This document shows, piece by piece, positions 17,366 through 24,119 of a stretch of 64,000 bases of DNA. The notes beneath the pieces were generated by a model, which worked only from the letters and a program-made list of their open reading frames with translations, was not told the origin of the DNA and did not search any database. Where the stretch lies: assembly GCF_006494775.1 (NCBI RefSeq), contig NZ_CP041146.1, positions 2,976,001-3,040,000 on the forward strand, given 5' to 3'. The position numbers and the translations under genes are program-made. The stretch comes from Nocardioides humi. Lineage in GTDB: Bacteria; Actinomycetota; Actinomycetes; Propionibacteriales; Nocardioidaceae. Position 1 is the first letter of the stretch. Each line of letters begins with the position of its first letter.

Positions 17366-18250
17366 CTAGGACCAGGTGCCGGGCGGGACCAGGGCGAGCA
17401 CGTCCGGGTCGGTCCACGTCTCGACGCCGACCACCCGGCCGTCGACGACGGTGAACGCCATCACGCTGAACACCGCGTCGTGCAGCGTGATCACCGCACC
17501 GGCCCGGCCGTCGACGAGGACCGGGTGCACCACGCGGTCGGGGTGGGCGAACATCAGCGCGTTGCGGGCGATCGTGTCGGCGCCGCGGTACTCCACCACG
17601 CCGCCGCGCAGCGCGCCGAGGTCGGAGCGGAGCACGACGTCGGGGGCCAGCACGCCCACGAGCCGCTCGAGGTCGCCGGCGTGCGCGGCGGCGAAGAACG
17701 CGTCGACGACCTCGCGCTGCCGGGCCGGGCGGTCGGGCCGGACGACGTCCGTGCCGCGGACCCGGCGGCGGGCGCGGCTGGCGAGCTGACGGGTCGCGGC
17801 CGGCGTGCGCTCCACGATCGGCGCGATGTCGTCGAACGGCACCCCGAACAGGTCGTGCAGCACGAACGCGATCCGCTCCGCCGGGCCCAGCTGGTCGAGC
17901 ACGACCAGCAGCGCCAGGCCCACCGAGTCGGCGAGCAGCGCCTGCTCCTCGGGCTGCGCGCCGTCGTACGGCGTGACGAGGGGGTCGGGCAGCCGCTCGA
18001 CCCGGTCCTCCAGGGAGTCCTCGCGGCGGGTCGCGCGGGAGCGGAGGGTGTTGAGCGCGATCCGGCCGACGACCGTGGTGAGCCAGCCGCCGAGGTTGTC
18101 GATCTCGGCGGCGCCGGTGCGGTGCAGGCGCAGCCAGGCCTCCTGGACCGCGTCCTCGGCCTCGGTGACCGAGCCGAGCACGCGGTAGGCGACGGTGTGC
18201 AGGTGCCGGCGGTGCTGCTCGAAGGCCGCGGCCAGGGCGTCGTCGTTCAC
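17366..18250 (-). CDS. sigJ: ECF41-type RNA polymerase sigma factor (SigJ-like)
   Basis: A 294-residue sigma factor. Region 2 (FEQHRRHLHTVAYRVLGSVTEAEDAVQEAWLR, residues 10-41) and region 4 (ERIAFVLHDLFGVPFDDIA) occupy the first 165 residues. A C-terminal SnoaL-like domain (about 180-294: VDAFFAAAHAGDLERLVGVL) is the hallmark of ECF41, where it controls sigma activity in place of an anti-sigma factor. The divergent neighbour is a carboxymuconolactone decarboxylase-like protein, the standard ECF41 partner. Matching promoter motifs lie on both sides of the intergenic region, suggesting autoregulation. Confidence 0.93.
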   Translation of the reverse strand: MNDDALAAAFEQHRRHLHTVAYRVLGSVTEAEDAVQEAWLRLHRTGAAEIDNLGGWLTTVVGRIALNTLRSRATRREDSLEDRVERLPDPLVTPYDGAQPEEQALLADSVGLALLVVLDQLGPAERIAFVLHDLFGVPFDDIAPIVERTPAATRQLASRARRRVRGTDVVRPDRPARQREVVDAFFAAAHAGDLERLVGVLAPDVVLRSDLGALRGGVVEYRGADTIARNALMFAHPDRVVHPVLVDGRAGAVITLHDAVFSVMAFTVVDGRVVGVETWTDPDVLALVPPGTWS

Positions 18251-18277
18251 GGGCGTTCCTCTCCTCGGGGCCCTGTT

Positions 18278-18304
18278 GACCCGCCGCGGCCCGCCGATGT
18301 GACA
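18278..18304 (-). promoter_or_regulatory. Predicted ECF41 promoter driving sigJ
   Basis: On the minus strand TGTCACA (18304-18298) is followed after exactly 16 bases by GGTC (18281-18278). ECF41 promoters are known to have a TGTCACA -35 and a CGTC -10 at this spacing. It lies about 30 bp upstream of the sigma-factor start, so the sigma factor probably reads its own gene. One base of the -10 differs from consensus. Confidence 0.6.
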
Positions 18305-18338
18305 GGCCGCGGATTCTTCCGCGGATCTCCCCCGATCC

Positions 18339-18365
18339 GGTCACACTCCGGCGCCGCCGCGGGTC
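18339..18365 (+). promoter_or_regulatory. Predicted ECF41 promoter driving the AhpD-like gene
   Basis: GGTCACA at 18339-18345 is followed after exactly 16 bases by GGTC at 18362-18365, matching in form the motif on the opposite strand at 18278-18304. The downstream gene starts 39 bp later with a GAGGAGA ribosome site. Two divergent copies with identical spacing make a shared sigma factor likely. Confidence 0.6.
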
Positions 18366-18404
18366 AGGGACGCGACCGACCGAGATCGAACCGAGGAGAA
18401 CACG

Positions 18405-18884
18405 ATGACCACCGTCGAGCCCCGCATGGCCAACCCCGCCCAGATCCTCCCCGACGCCTTCAAGGGCATCGGCAGCCTGCTGACCGCCGTCGCCAAGGGC
18501 GGCGTACCGACCGCCACCCTGGAGCTGGTCGCCCTCCGCGCCAGCCAGATCAACGGGTGCAGCGCCTGTGTGCAGGGCCACCTCGAGGCGCTGCAGTCCG
18601 CCGGCGAGTCGATGGACCGCGTCGTCGGCGTCGCGGCGTGGGGCGAGTCGCCGTACTTCGACGAGGCCGAGCGCGCCGCCCTCGCCCTCACCGACGCCCT
18701 CACCCGCCTCGCCGACAGCCACGACCCGGTCCCGGACGAGCTGTGGCAGGAGGTCACGAAGCACTACGACGAGAGGCAGGCCGCCGCGCTGCTGCTCCAG
18801 ATCGCGACGCTCAACCTGTTCAACCGGGTCAACGTCGCGGTTCGCGAGCGGGCGGACGCACCGAGCTGGAAGCGGGCCGGCTGA
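18405..18884 (+). CDS. Carboxymuconolactone decarboxylase / AhpD-like protein (ECF41 partner)
   Basis: A 159-residue protein with the AhpD-type redox motif NGCSACVQGHLEAL (Cys-x-x-Cys and the downstream His) in an all-helical CMD domain. Such proteins act as alkylhydroperoxidase-like reductases. It is divergently transcribed from the ECF41 sigma factor, the classic genomic pair for this group, and the preceding ECF41-like promoter suggests it is the sigma factor's main target. The ATG at 18405 has a GAGGAGA ribosome site. The 3' end overlaps a convergent gene by 56 bp. Confidence 0.92.
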   Translation: MTTVEPRMANPAQILPDAFKGIGSLLTAVAKGGVPTATLELVALRASQINGCSACVQGHLEALQSAGESMDRVVGVAAWGESPYFDEAERAALALTDALTRLADSHDPVPDELWQEVTKHYDERQAAALLLQIATLNLFNRVNVAVRERADAPSWKRAG

Positions 18885-19515
18885 CCTTCGGGCCGACCCC
18901 CGGGCCGAGCCTCGTCTGCAGGAGCCGGACGACCTCGCGCGGCTCGTCGACCCAGAACCCGACCCGGTCGACGAGCCGCTCGCCGTCGTGGGTGGCGAGG
19001 ACCGTGGGCCCGACGAGGGCGAGCTCGACGTTGGTCCGGTGGCCCGGGCCGACCAGCAGCAGCCCGTCGTCCTCGTACACCGTCCTGACCAGGCCCTCGA
19101 ACTCGTGCTCGACGCCACGGACGGCGACGACGGCGTCGAGGGGTACGTCGACCCGGAACCGTGGGCCGTTGCGGATCCGGAGCCGGTCGGCGAGCACCAG
19201 GTGCCGGCGGACGGAGAAGGAGGCGGCCATGCCGAGCATCCAGAGGGCGCCCCACATCCCGACGACGAACAGCGGGATCCGCGCGACGTGCGCCCAGGTG
19301 GCGTCGATGCTGCGCAGCACCAGCTCGAGGGCGGCCACCTCGGCGAAGGAGCCGAAGATCCACAGCCACAGGACGGGAGCCGTCAGCCGGCCGTACCCGA
19401 GCTGGATGGCACCGGCGGGCGCGTCGGGCCGGCGGACGATCCACCGGGCGAGATTGCGCCAGATCGCCAGCTCCACCTGGACGGCGTCCTCGAGGACGCG
19501 TCGGAGGCGGTTCAC
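18829..19515 (-). CDS. Hypothetical membrane protein cotranscribed with MarR
   Basis: A 228-residue protein not recognised by family. A basic N-terminus (NRLRRVLEDAVQVELAIWRN) is followed by three hydrophobic stretches (about 43-65, 75-95, 100-115) and a soluble C-terminal part of about 110 residues with PH-like alternating strands (VDVPLDAVVAVRGVEHEFEG). The GTG at 19515 overlaps the MarR stop by 4 bp (GTGA), so it is translated with the regulator. The last 56 bp run antisense to the AhpD-like gene. Confidence 0.7.
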   Translation of the reverse strand: MNRLRRVLEDAVQVELAIWRNLARWIVRRPDAPAGAIQLGYGRLTAPVLWLWIFGSFAEVAALELVLRSIDATWAHVARIPLFVVGMWGALWMLGMAASFSVRRHLVLADRLRIRNGPRFRVDVPLDAVVAVRGVEHEFEGLVRTVYEDDGLLLVGPGHRTNVELALVGPTVLATHDGERLVDRVGFWVDEPREVVRLLQTRLGPGVGPKVSRPASSSVRPPAREPRR

Positions 19516-19961
19516 GGCTCCACCTCCGCCATGAGCGCGGTGAAGCGCGCGATCGTCTCGTCGAGCACGGCCGTGAAGTCGGCGAGGCGGTCCGCGGGCA
19601 GGTCGCCGAACAGCTGCTGCGCGAGGTCGTCGTAGCTCGCCCGGTTCTCCTCGATGACCGCCCGCCCGGCGGCCGTCGGCGTCACCAGGATGGCCCGGCG
19701 GTCGGCCGGGTGCGGCTCGCGGGTCACGTGGCCGGAGGCGACGAGGCCGTCGACCAGGCCGGTGACATTGCGGGGCGTCACGTCCAGGGCGGCGGCCAGC
19801 CGCTGCTGGGTCGTCGGACCGTCGAGGCCGAGCTGCCACAGCAGGTGGATGCGGGCGGCGGAGAGGCCGGACGCGCGCTCGTACCTGCTCAGGTCGGTCG
19901 AGATCAGCATCGACACGTGCATCAGCCGGTCGATCGCCTCGCGCGGTGTCCGTCGTGTCAT
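19512..19961 (-). CDS. MarR family transcriptional regulator
   Basis: A 149-residue winged-helix regulator. The recognition region TTQQRLAAALDVTPRNVTGLVDGLVASG is followed by the wing TREPHPADRRAILVTPTAAG, with helices for dimerisation on both sides. It is divergent from a DoxX gene and its start lies next to a palindromic site (19963-19997), so it probably represses both itself and DoxX and releases on binding a small ligand. It leads a two-gene operon with the membrane protein at 18829-19515. Confidence 0.92.
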   Translation of the reverse strand: MTRRTPREAIDRLMHVSMLISTDLSRYERASGLSAARIHLLWQLGLDGPTTQQRLAAALDVTPRNVTGLVDGLVASGHVTREPHPADRRAILVTPTAAGRAVIEENRASYDDLAQQLFGDLPADRLADFTAVLDETIARFTALMAEVEP

Positions 19962-19962
19962 G

Positions 19963-19997
19963 TGGTGAATCTACTGCATGATGTAGTTGATTCACCA
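19963..19997. promoter_or_regulatory. Palindromic operator between marR and doxX
   Basis: TGGTGAATC at 19963-19971 and GATTCACCA at 19989-19997 form 9-bp inverted arms with a partly symmetrical centre (TACTGCATGATGTA). The region is AT-rich compared with its surroundings and lies directly before the MarR start codon and about 47 bp before doxX. This is the expected position for an autoregulated MarR operator. Confidence 0.7.
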
Positions 19998-20044
19998 ATT
20001 TCGGATCGTGACCCCCTACGCTCGGAGGACACCGAAGGAGTCCT

Positions 20045-20422
20045 ATGAACCTCGTCGTCTGGATCGTCACCGCCCTGCTGGCCGCGCTCTTCCTCATGGC
20101 CGGCACGATGAAGCTCGCCAAGTCCAAGGAGCAGCTCCTCGCCGACCCGAGGATGGGCTGGGCCGAGCCGTTCCCCGCGAACCTGATCAAGCTCATCGGC
20201 GCCGCCGAGGTGCTCGGCGCGCTCGGCCTGGTCCTGCCCGGGGCGCTGGACATCGCCACCTGGCTGGTCCCCGCGGCGGCCATCGGCCTGGCGATCATCA
20301 TGGTCGGCGCCATCGTCACCCACGCCCGCCGCGGTGAGCTGCCCAATATCGGGATGAACGTCGTGCTGCTGGTGCTCAGCGTGTTCGTGGCGGTGGAGCG
20401 GATCGGCCCGCAGGCGTTCTGA
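20045..20422 (+). CDS. DoxX family membrane protein
   Basis: A 125-residue protein with four membrane helices and the DoxX-like N-terminus LLAALFLMAGTMKLAKSKEQL and LIKLIGAAEVLGALGLVLPG in helix 2. DoxX proteins are small quinone- or redox-linked membrane proteins. The ATG at 20045 has a GAAGGAG ribosome site. Divergent MarR and the palindrome between them suggest repression by MarR. Confidence 0.88.
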   Translation: MNLVVWIVTALLAALFLMAGTMKLAKSKEQLLADPRMGWAEPFPANLIKLIGAAEVLGALGLVLPGALDIATWLVPAAAIGLAIIMVGAIVTHARRGELPNIGMNVVLLVLSVFVAVERIGPQAF

Positions 20423-20680
20423 GGGAGGTCGCCCGCACCCGTCGGCCGATCAAGGGCACCACGGACCGGACCCGCATCGACTCGGTGGCACGGCCTCGAG
20501 GCAGCCGTCCGGGTCGGCGCCCGACCGCGCCACGTCCCGGAGCCGGTCGCGGGCGGAGGGGGCGCGGAGCAGCCGCTCGAAGGTCCACGCGCGGTGCCGG
20601 TCGTCCAGCGGTCGAGGTGGCGACCAGGGCGGCGCCGGCGGCCGGCCGCGCGTACCAGGAGGTCGGGCGGCCGCGGCGCA
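20423..20680. other. 258 bp without a clear gene; possible remnant on the minus strand
   Basis: No convincing complete gene was found. On the minus strand an ATG at 20680 opens MRRGRPTSWYARPAAGAALV, which looks like a protein start. After about 27 residues natural-looking sequence moves to another frame (RAWTFERLLRAPSARDRLRD, ending at a TGA). This could be a decayed or frame-disrupted small gene, or coincidence in GC-rich DNA. Confidence 0.3.
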
Positions 20681-21172
20681 TCAGGCGGTCCGGTCCGCGC
20701 GGAGGATGCTGTAGGAGTAGCAGTCGTGGAAGGCGCCGTGGCGCCACTGCGCGCCCCGGACCGTGCCCTCGCGGGTGAAGCCCGCCTTCTCCAGGGCCCG
20801 CTGCTCGGCGACGTTCTCGACGTCGGTGCTCGCCTCGACCCGGTTGACCGTGGTGTGCCGGAAGAACAGGTCGACGAGCGCCCGCTGGGCGGCGGTCCCG
20901 GCGCCGCGGCCGCGCGCCTCCGGGCGCAGCCAGATCCCGATCATCGGGTTCCGCGACTCCGGCATCGGCCCCCACTGCATCCAGATCCAGCTCACGCTCC
21001 CCAGCAGCGACCCGGCCGCGGCGTCGCAGACGGCCAGGCCGCCGGGCTCGCGCAGGACCGGGGAGTACGGCTCGGTGCGCGGCGGGCGGGGACCGAAGTC
21101 GTCGTACGGCGCGTCGCCGCCCGCCAGCAGCGGCAGGTCGTCGGCCACGACCGGACGCAGCACGATCTCCAT
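20681..21172 (-). CDS. GNAT family N-acetyltransferase
   Basis: A 163-residue acetyltransferase of the RimJ/RimL-like branch. Start ATG 21172 gives MEIVLRPVVADDLPLLAG. The acetyl-CoA-binding motif A is IWLRPEARGRGAGTAAQRAL (R-x-x-G-x-G/A), followed by VNRVEASTDVENVAEQRALE and KAGFTREGTVRGAQWRHG, the usual RimJ-like ending that acetylates N-termini or small amines. The substrate is unknown. It is 25 bp after the TMEM165 gene on the same strand and may be cotranscribed. Confidence 0.88.
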   Translation of the reverse strand: MEIVLRPVVADDLPLLAGGDAPYDDFGPRPPRTEPYSPVLREPGGLAVCDAAAGSLLGSVSWIWMQWGPMPESRNPMIGIWLRPEARGRGAGTAAQRALVDLFFRHTTVNRVEASTDVENVAEQRALEKAGFTREGTVRGAQWRHGAFHDCYSYSILRADRTA

Positions 21173-21197
21173 GGCCGCATCCTCTCCGACGCCCACG

Positions 21198-21776
21198 TCA
21201 AAGCCAACCCGCCCCACCGGCGATGAGCAGCAGCCCGAACAGCGCGAAGAGCCCGGCGGCGCCGTACTTGATGACCTTCTCGGGCAGCTGGCGGCCGAGC
21301 ACCGCGCCGACGCCGATGGCGAGCGCGTCGGCGGCGACCATGCCGACGGTCGAGCCGAGCCAGGTGCCGAACCAGCCCTCCTGCGTGGCGAGGGTGATCG
21401 TGGCGAGCATGGTCTTGTCGCCGAGCTCGGCGAGGAAGAAGAACAGGCCGACGACGAGGATCGCCCGGCCGGTCGCGCTGGTGGCCTTGCGCTCGTCCTC
21501 CTCGGTCAGCTCGTCGCCGCGCAGCGTCCACAGCGCGAAGCCGAGGAACGCGATGCCGGCGCAGACCTCGATCGTTCCCTGGTAGTCGCCGAACGCGTCC
21601 CCGATCGCGTACCCGATGCCGACCGAGGCGAGGTGGACGATCGCGGTCGCGGCGGTCAGGCCGATCAGGACGTCGCGGGCGCGGTAGCGGGTGGCGAAGG
21701 TCATCGCCATCAGCTGGCTCTTGTCGCCGAGCTCGGCCACGAAGATGACCGCGGTGCTCAACAAGAAGGCGTACAT
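21198..21776 (-). CDS. TMEM165/GDT1 family cation exporter, probably for Mn2+
   Basis: A 192-residue membrane protein with two copies of the family signature: ELGDKSQLMAMTFATRYR near residue 15 and ELGDKTMLATITLATQ near residue 116. These E-x-G-D-K/R-[T/S] motifs form the cation path. About six helices and an acidic central loop (ELTEEDERK) match the family. Family members exchange Mn2+ or Ca2+ for protons. A yybP-ykoY-type riboswitch in its leader makes manganese the likely substrate. Confidence 0.92.
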   Translation of the reverse strand: MYAFLLSTAVIFVAELGDKSQLMAMTFATRYRARDVLIGLTAATAIVHLASVGIGYAIGDAFGDYQGTIEVCAGIAFLGFALWTLRGDELTEEDERKATSATGRAILVVGLFFFLAELGDKTMLATITLATQEGWFGTWLGSTVGMVAADALAIGVGAVLGRQLPEKVIKYGAAGLFALFGLLLIAGGAGWL

Positions 21777-21777
21777 C

Positions 21778-21811
21778 GGGTTTCCTCTCCGGCGCCCGGC
21801 CGGAGGAACCC
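21778..21811 (-). promoter_or_regulatory. Expression-platform hairpin hiding the ribosome site of the Mn2+ exporter
   Basis: GGGTTTCCTCTCCGGC (21778-21793) pairs with GCCGGAGGAACCC (21799-21811), with two one-base bulges and a short loop. On the transcript the arm next to the start codon contains GGAGAGGAAA, the only ribosome site for the ATG at 21776. When this hairpin forms, translation should be off; the upstream aptamer would decide. Confidence 0.6.
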
Positions 21812-21854
21812 ACCTGAGATGGACGTTGCCCTCGACCAGGCACGTCTGCTCATC

Positions 21855-21976
21855 ACAGGTCGCGCAACTGGCCGAAAGTCTCGTCCGCCACCGTCTCCGG
21901 TGGCCTGCTGCGCCGGGCCCGAAGAACTTCTCGGTCCAGTGTGTCGACGCAGCCGTTGAGGACTACTCCCCTTCGT
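21855..21976 (-). ncRNA. yybP-ykoY family manganese riboswitch
   Basis: Read on the minus strand, the leader starts with AAGGGGAGTAG (21974-21963 region), the hallmark 5' segment of yybP-ykoY, continues with GGCTGCGTCGACACAC and closes with GACGAGACTTTCGGCC. These are the conserved pieces of this aptamer, with the variable stems between. The class senses Mn2+ and turns on exporters, which suits the TMEM165 gene about 80 bp downstream. Boundaries are approximate. A covariance-model search was not possible here. Confidence 0.75.
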
Positions 21977-22027
21977 GATCCCGAGTCTAGAGGGGCGTGC
22001 CGCCCCCTGGCGAATCGGGCCGGCGGG

Positions 22028-22426
22028 TCAGCAGCACCCCGCCGGCGCGGGCGAGGCCGGGGCGTCGTCCAGCACCGTGTAGATCTCCCAGCGCTCGCCG
22101 TCGGGAGCACCCTGCACCCAGAACTTGTCCTGCCTCGCGTAGCAGCAGGTCGTGCCGCGCTCCTCGACCGCGGCGAGGCCGGCCGCGGCGAGCCGGGTCT
22201 GCTCGGCGTCGACGACGGCAGGCTCGGCGACCTCCACCCCGAGGTGGTTGATCGAGCCGCCTCGCCCGGGGCGCTCGACGAGCACCAGCTTGAGCGGCGG
22301 GTCGGTGACGGCGAAGTTGGCGTAGCCGGGCCGGACCTTGGCAGGAGCGGTGCCGAAGAGGGCGGCGTAGAAGGCGATCGAGGCGTCGAGATCGTCGACG
22401 TCCAGAGCCAGTTGCAGACGGGACAC
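22028..22426 (-). CDS. CadI/ArsI-like VOC family protein
   Basis: A 132-residue VOC protein closest in style to mycobacterial cadmium-induced CadI: MSRLQLALDVDDLDASIAFY, GYANFAVTDPPLKLVLVE, NHLGVEV and the adjacent cysteines in GTTCCYARQDKFWV, then GERWEIYTVL. ArsI C-As lyases share the CC pair, the His of HLGVEV and the Glu of WEIYT, but the first ArsI metal ligand (His5) is Gln here. Two more Cys end the protein. It is divergent from arsR and probably controlled by it. A role in binding or processing arsenic or cadmium is inferred. Confidence 0.85.
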   Translation of the reverse strand: MSRLQLALDVDDLDASIAFYAALFGTAPAKVRPGYANFAVTDPPLKLVLVERPGRGGSINHLGVEVAEPAVVDAEQTRLAAAGLAAVEERGTTCCYARQDKFWVQGAPDGERWEIYTVLDDAPASPAPAGCC

Positions 22427-22483
22427 GGGGTCCTCCTTGGGATATTGATGGTGCTCGATGGGTTGCCAGACTGGACCCAGACA

Positions 22484-22503
22484 TCGATATATGTCAATAT
22501 CGA
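22484..22503. promoter_or_regulatory. ArsR operator
   Basis: TCGATAT (22484-22490) and ATATCGA (22497-22503) form an inverted repeat around ATGTCA, ending 3 bp before the arsR ATG. The AT-rich palindrome is typical of ArsR/SmtB sites. A related half-site GATATTGATG lies at 22441-22450 near the divergent CadI-like gene. Confidence 0.75.
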
Positions 22504-22506
22504 CGC

Positions 22507-22866
22507 ATGTCGAAGTCTCTGCTCGACCTCACGCCGGTGGAGGCGGTGGCCTGCTGCTCGCCGGTGACCCGCGAGCCGCTCTCGGCCGAGGCCGCCGACC
22601 GGATCGCGCCGCTGCTCAAGGCGCTGGCCGACCCGGTCCGGCTCCGGCTGCTGTCGCTCGTCGCCTCCCATGCGGACGGCGAGGCGTGCGTGTGCGACCT
22701 CAACGACGCGTTCGACCTGTCGCAGCCCACGATCAGCCACCACCTCAAGGTGCTGCACGAGGCCGGGCTGTTGGGCCGGGAGAAGCGCGGGGTGTGGGTC
22801 TACTACCGGGTGGAGGCCGCGGCGCTCGGCGACCTCGCCGGGCTGCTCGGCGGCGTCACGGGGTGA
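22507..22866 (+). CDS. arsR: ArsR/SmtB family metalloregulator
   Basis: A 119-residue winged-helix repressor. GEACVCDLNDAFDLSQPTIS contains the metal-site CVC motif in the DNA-recognition part, as in arsenite-sensing ArsR, and VACCSP near the N-terminus (Cys16, Cys17) offers further ligands. HHLKVLHEAGLLGREKRGVW is the recognition helix and wing. The ATG lies almost on the operator, so transcript and start nearly coincide. It leads the arsR - aquaporin - arsC operon. Confidence 0.93.
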   Translation: MSKSLLDLTPVEAVACCSPVTREPLSAEAADRIAPLLKALADPVRLRLLSLVASHADGEACVCDLNDAFDLSQPTISHHLKVLHEAGLLGREKRGVWVYYRVEAAALGDLAGLLGGVTG

Positions 22867-22873
22867 TCACGCC

Positions 22874-23563
22874 GTGAGCGCTCTCGCCCGGCACGCCCTG
22901 GCCGAGCTGCTGGGTACGGCGTTCCTGGTCGCCGCCGTGGTCGGCTCGGGCATCGCCGCGACCCGGCTCTCCCCCGGCGAGCCCGGCCTGCAGCTGTTGG
23001 AGAGCAGTCTCGCCACCGGCGCGGTCCTGGTCGCGCTGATCATCGCGTTCCAGCCGGTCTCGGCGTCGTTCAACCCGGTGGTGACGCTCGTCGAGCGGGC
23101 GCTCGGCCGGATCGGCGGCACCGATGCCGCCGTGCTGGTCGCAGCGCAGGTCGCCGGCGGCGCGGCCGGCGCGGTGGTCGCCAACCTGATGTTCGGCCTC
23201 GACGCCGTGGCGCTGTCCGCCCGGACCCGCGACGGCGGCGGCGTCCTGCTCGGGGAGGCGGTGGCCACCTTCGGCCTGGTCCTCGTCGTCTTCGGCGCGC
23301 TGCGCTCGGCGCGCGCCGAGACCGTCGCGTACGCCGTCGGCGGCTACATCGTCGCGGCGTACTGGTTCACCAGCTCCACGAGCTTCGCCAACCCGGCCGT
23401 CACCCTCGCGCGGACCCTGTCCGACTCGTTCGCCGGCATCGCACCCGCCTCGGTCGCCGCCTTCGTCCTGGCCCAACTGGCCGGCGGCGCGGCCGCCGCG
23501 CTCGCCGTACGGCTGCTCCACCCCCTCCCCGTCCCGGCACCCACGCCCCAGGAGGCGCCATGA
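22874..23563 (+). CDS. MIP-family channel (aquaglyceroporin) of the arsenic operon
   Basis: A 229-residue protein with six helices and the two half-helix motifs of aquaporins: SFNPVVTLVE (NPV instead of NPA) and SFANPAVTLARTLSDSFAGI. Channels of this type in ars operons (AqpS) let arsenite leave by its gradient after ArsC reduces arsenate; no ArsB or Acr3 pump is present in this window. The GTG at 22874 is 7 bp after the arsR stop, and its end overlaps arsC by 4 bp (ATGA), so the three genes are translated together. Confidence 0.88.
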   Translation: MSALARHALAELLGTAFLVAAVVGSGIAATRLSPGEPGLQLLESSLATGAVLVALIIAFQPVSASFNPVVTLVERALGRIGGTDAAVLVAAQVAGGAAGAVVANLMFGLDAVALSARTRDGGGVLLGEAVATFGLVLVVFGALRSARAETVAYAVGGYIVAAYWFTSSTSFANPAVTLARTLSDSFAGIAPASVAAFVLAQLAGGAAAALAVRLLHPLPVPAPTPQEAP

Positions 23564-23955
23564 GCAGGCCCGCCGTCCTCTTCGTCTGCGTCCACAACGC
23601 CGGACGCTCCCAGATGGCCGCGGGCTACCTGCAGCATCTGGCCGGCGGCCGGATCGAGGTCCTCTCCGCCGGCTCGCAGCCCGCGGACCGGGTCAACCCC
23701 GTCGCCGTCGCCGCGATGGCCGAGGAGGGGATCGACATCGCGGCCGAGCAGCCGAAGGTGCTCACGAGCGCGGCCGTGCAGGAGGCCGACGTGGTCGTCA
23801 CCATGGGCTGCGGCGACGAGTGCCCGTTCTTCCCGGGGAAGCGGTACGAGGACTGGGTCCTCGACGACCCGGCCGGCCAGGGCATCGACGCGGTCCGCCC
23901 CATCCGCGACGAGATCCGCCGCCGGGTCGAGACGCTGATCGCGTCACTCGTCTAG
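23560..23955 (+). CDS. arsC: Arsenate reductase (low-molecular-weight phosphatase type)
   Basis: A 131-residue ArsC. The P-loop CVHNAGRSQMA carries nucleophilic Cys10; later Cys84 and Cys88 occur in VVTMGCGDECPFFPGKR, and the catalytic Asp in WVLDDPAGQ. This set matches thioredoxin- or mycothiol-linked arsenate reductases of Gram-positives, which reduce As(V) to As(III). Last gene of the arsR operon. Its TAG stop (23953-23955) is the first part of the 168-bp palindrome that follows. Confidence 0.94.
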   Translation: MSRPAVLFVCVHNAGRSQMAAGYLQHLAGGRIEVLSAGSQPADRVNPVAVAAMAEEGIDIAAEQPKVLTSAAVQEADVVVTMGCGDECPFFPGKRYEDWVLDDPAGQGIDAVRPIRDEIRRRVETLIASLV

Positions 23956-24119
23956 GGAATCGCTGATCAATGCTGCGCCGTCGAGCGGACGTCGGGCGGG
24001 ATGAGATTCGGCCCCTACATCTTGTGGGTGTACCGGGCGTCCATCGAAAGATGTAGGGGCCGAAGATCGCCCGATCCGGCGTTCGGGCGGCGGTGCATGA
24101 TTGATCAGCGCTTCCCTAG
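23952..24119. repeat. 168-bp imperfect palindrome between two convergent genes
   Basis: Outer arms CTAGGGAATCGCTGATCAAT (23952-23971) and its near-exact complement (24100-24119), and inner arms CGGCCCCTACATCTT (24009-24023) and AAGATGTAGGGGCCG (24048-24062), with a partly pairing middle. The left arm begins at the arsC stop and the right arm contains the stop of the acyl-CoA gene at 24105-24107. It looks like a two-way terminator or an inserted palindromic element. It does not share the core of family 1 or 2. Confidence 0.75.
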
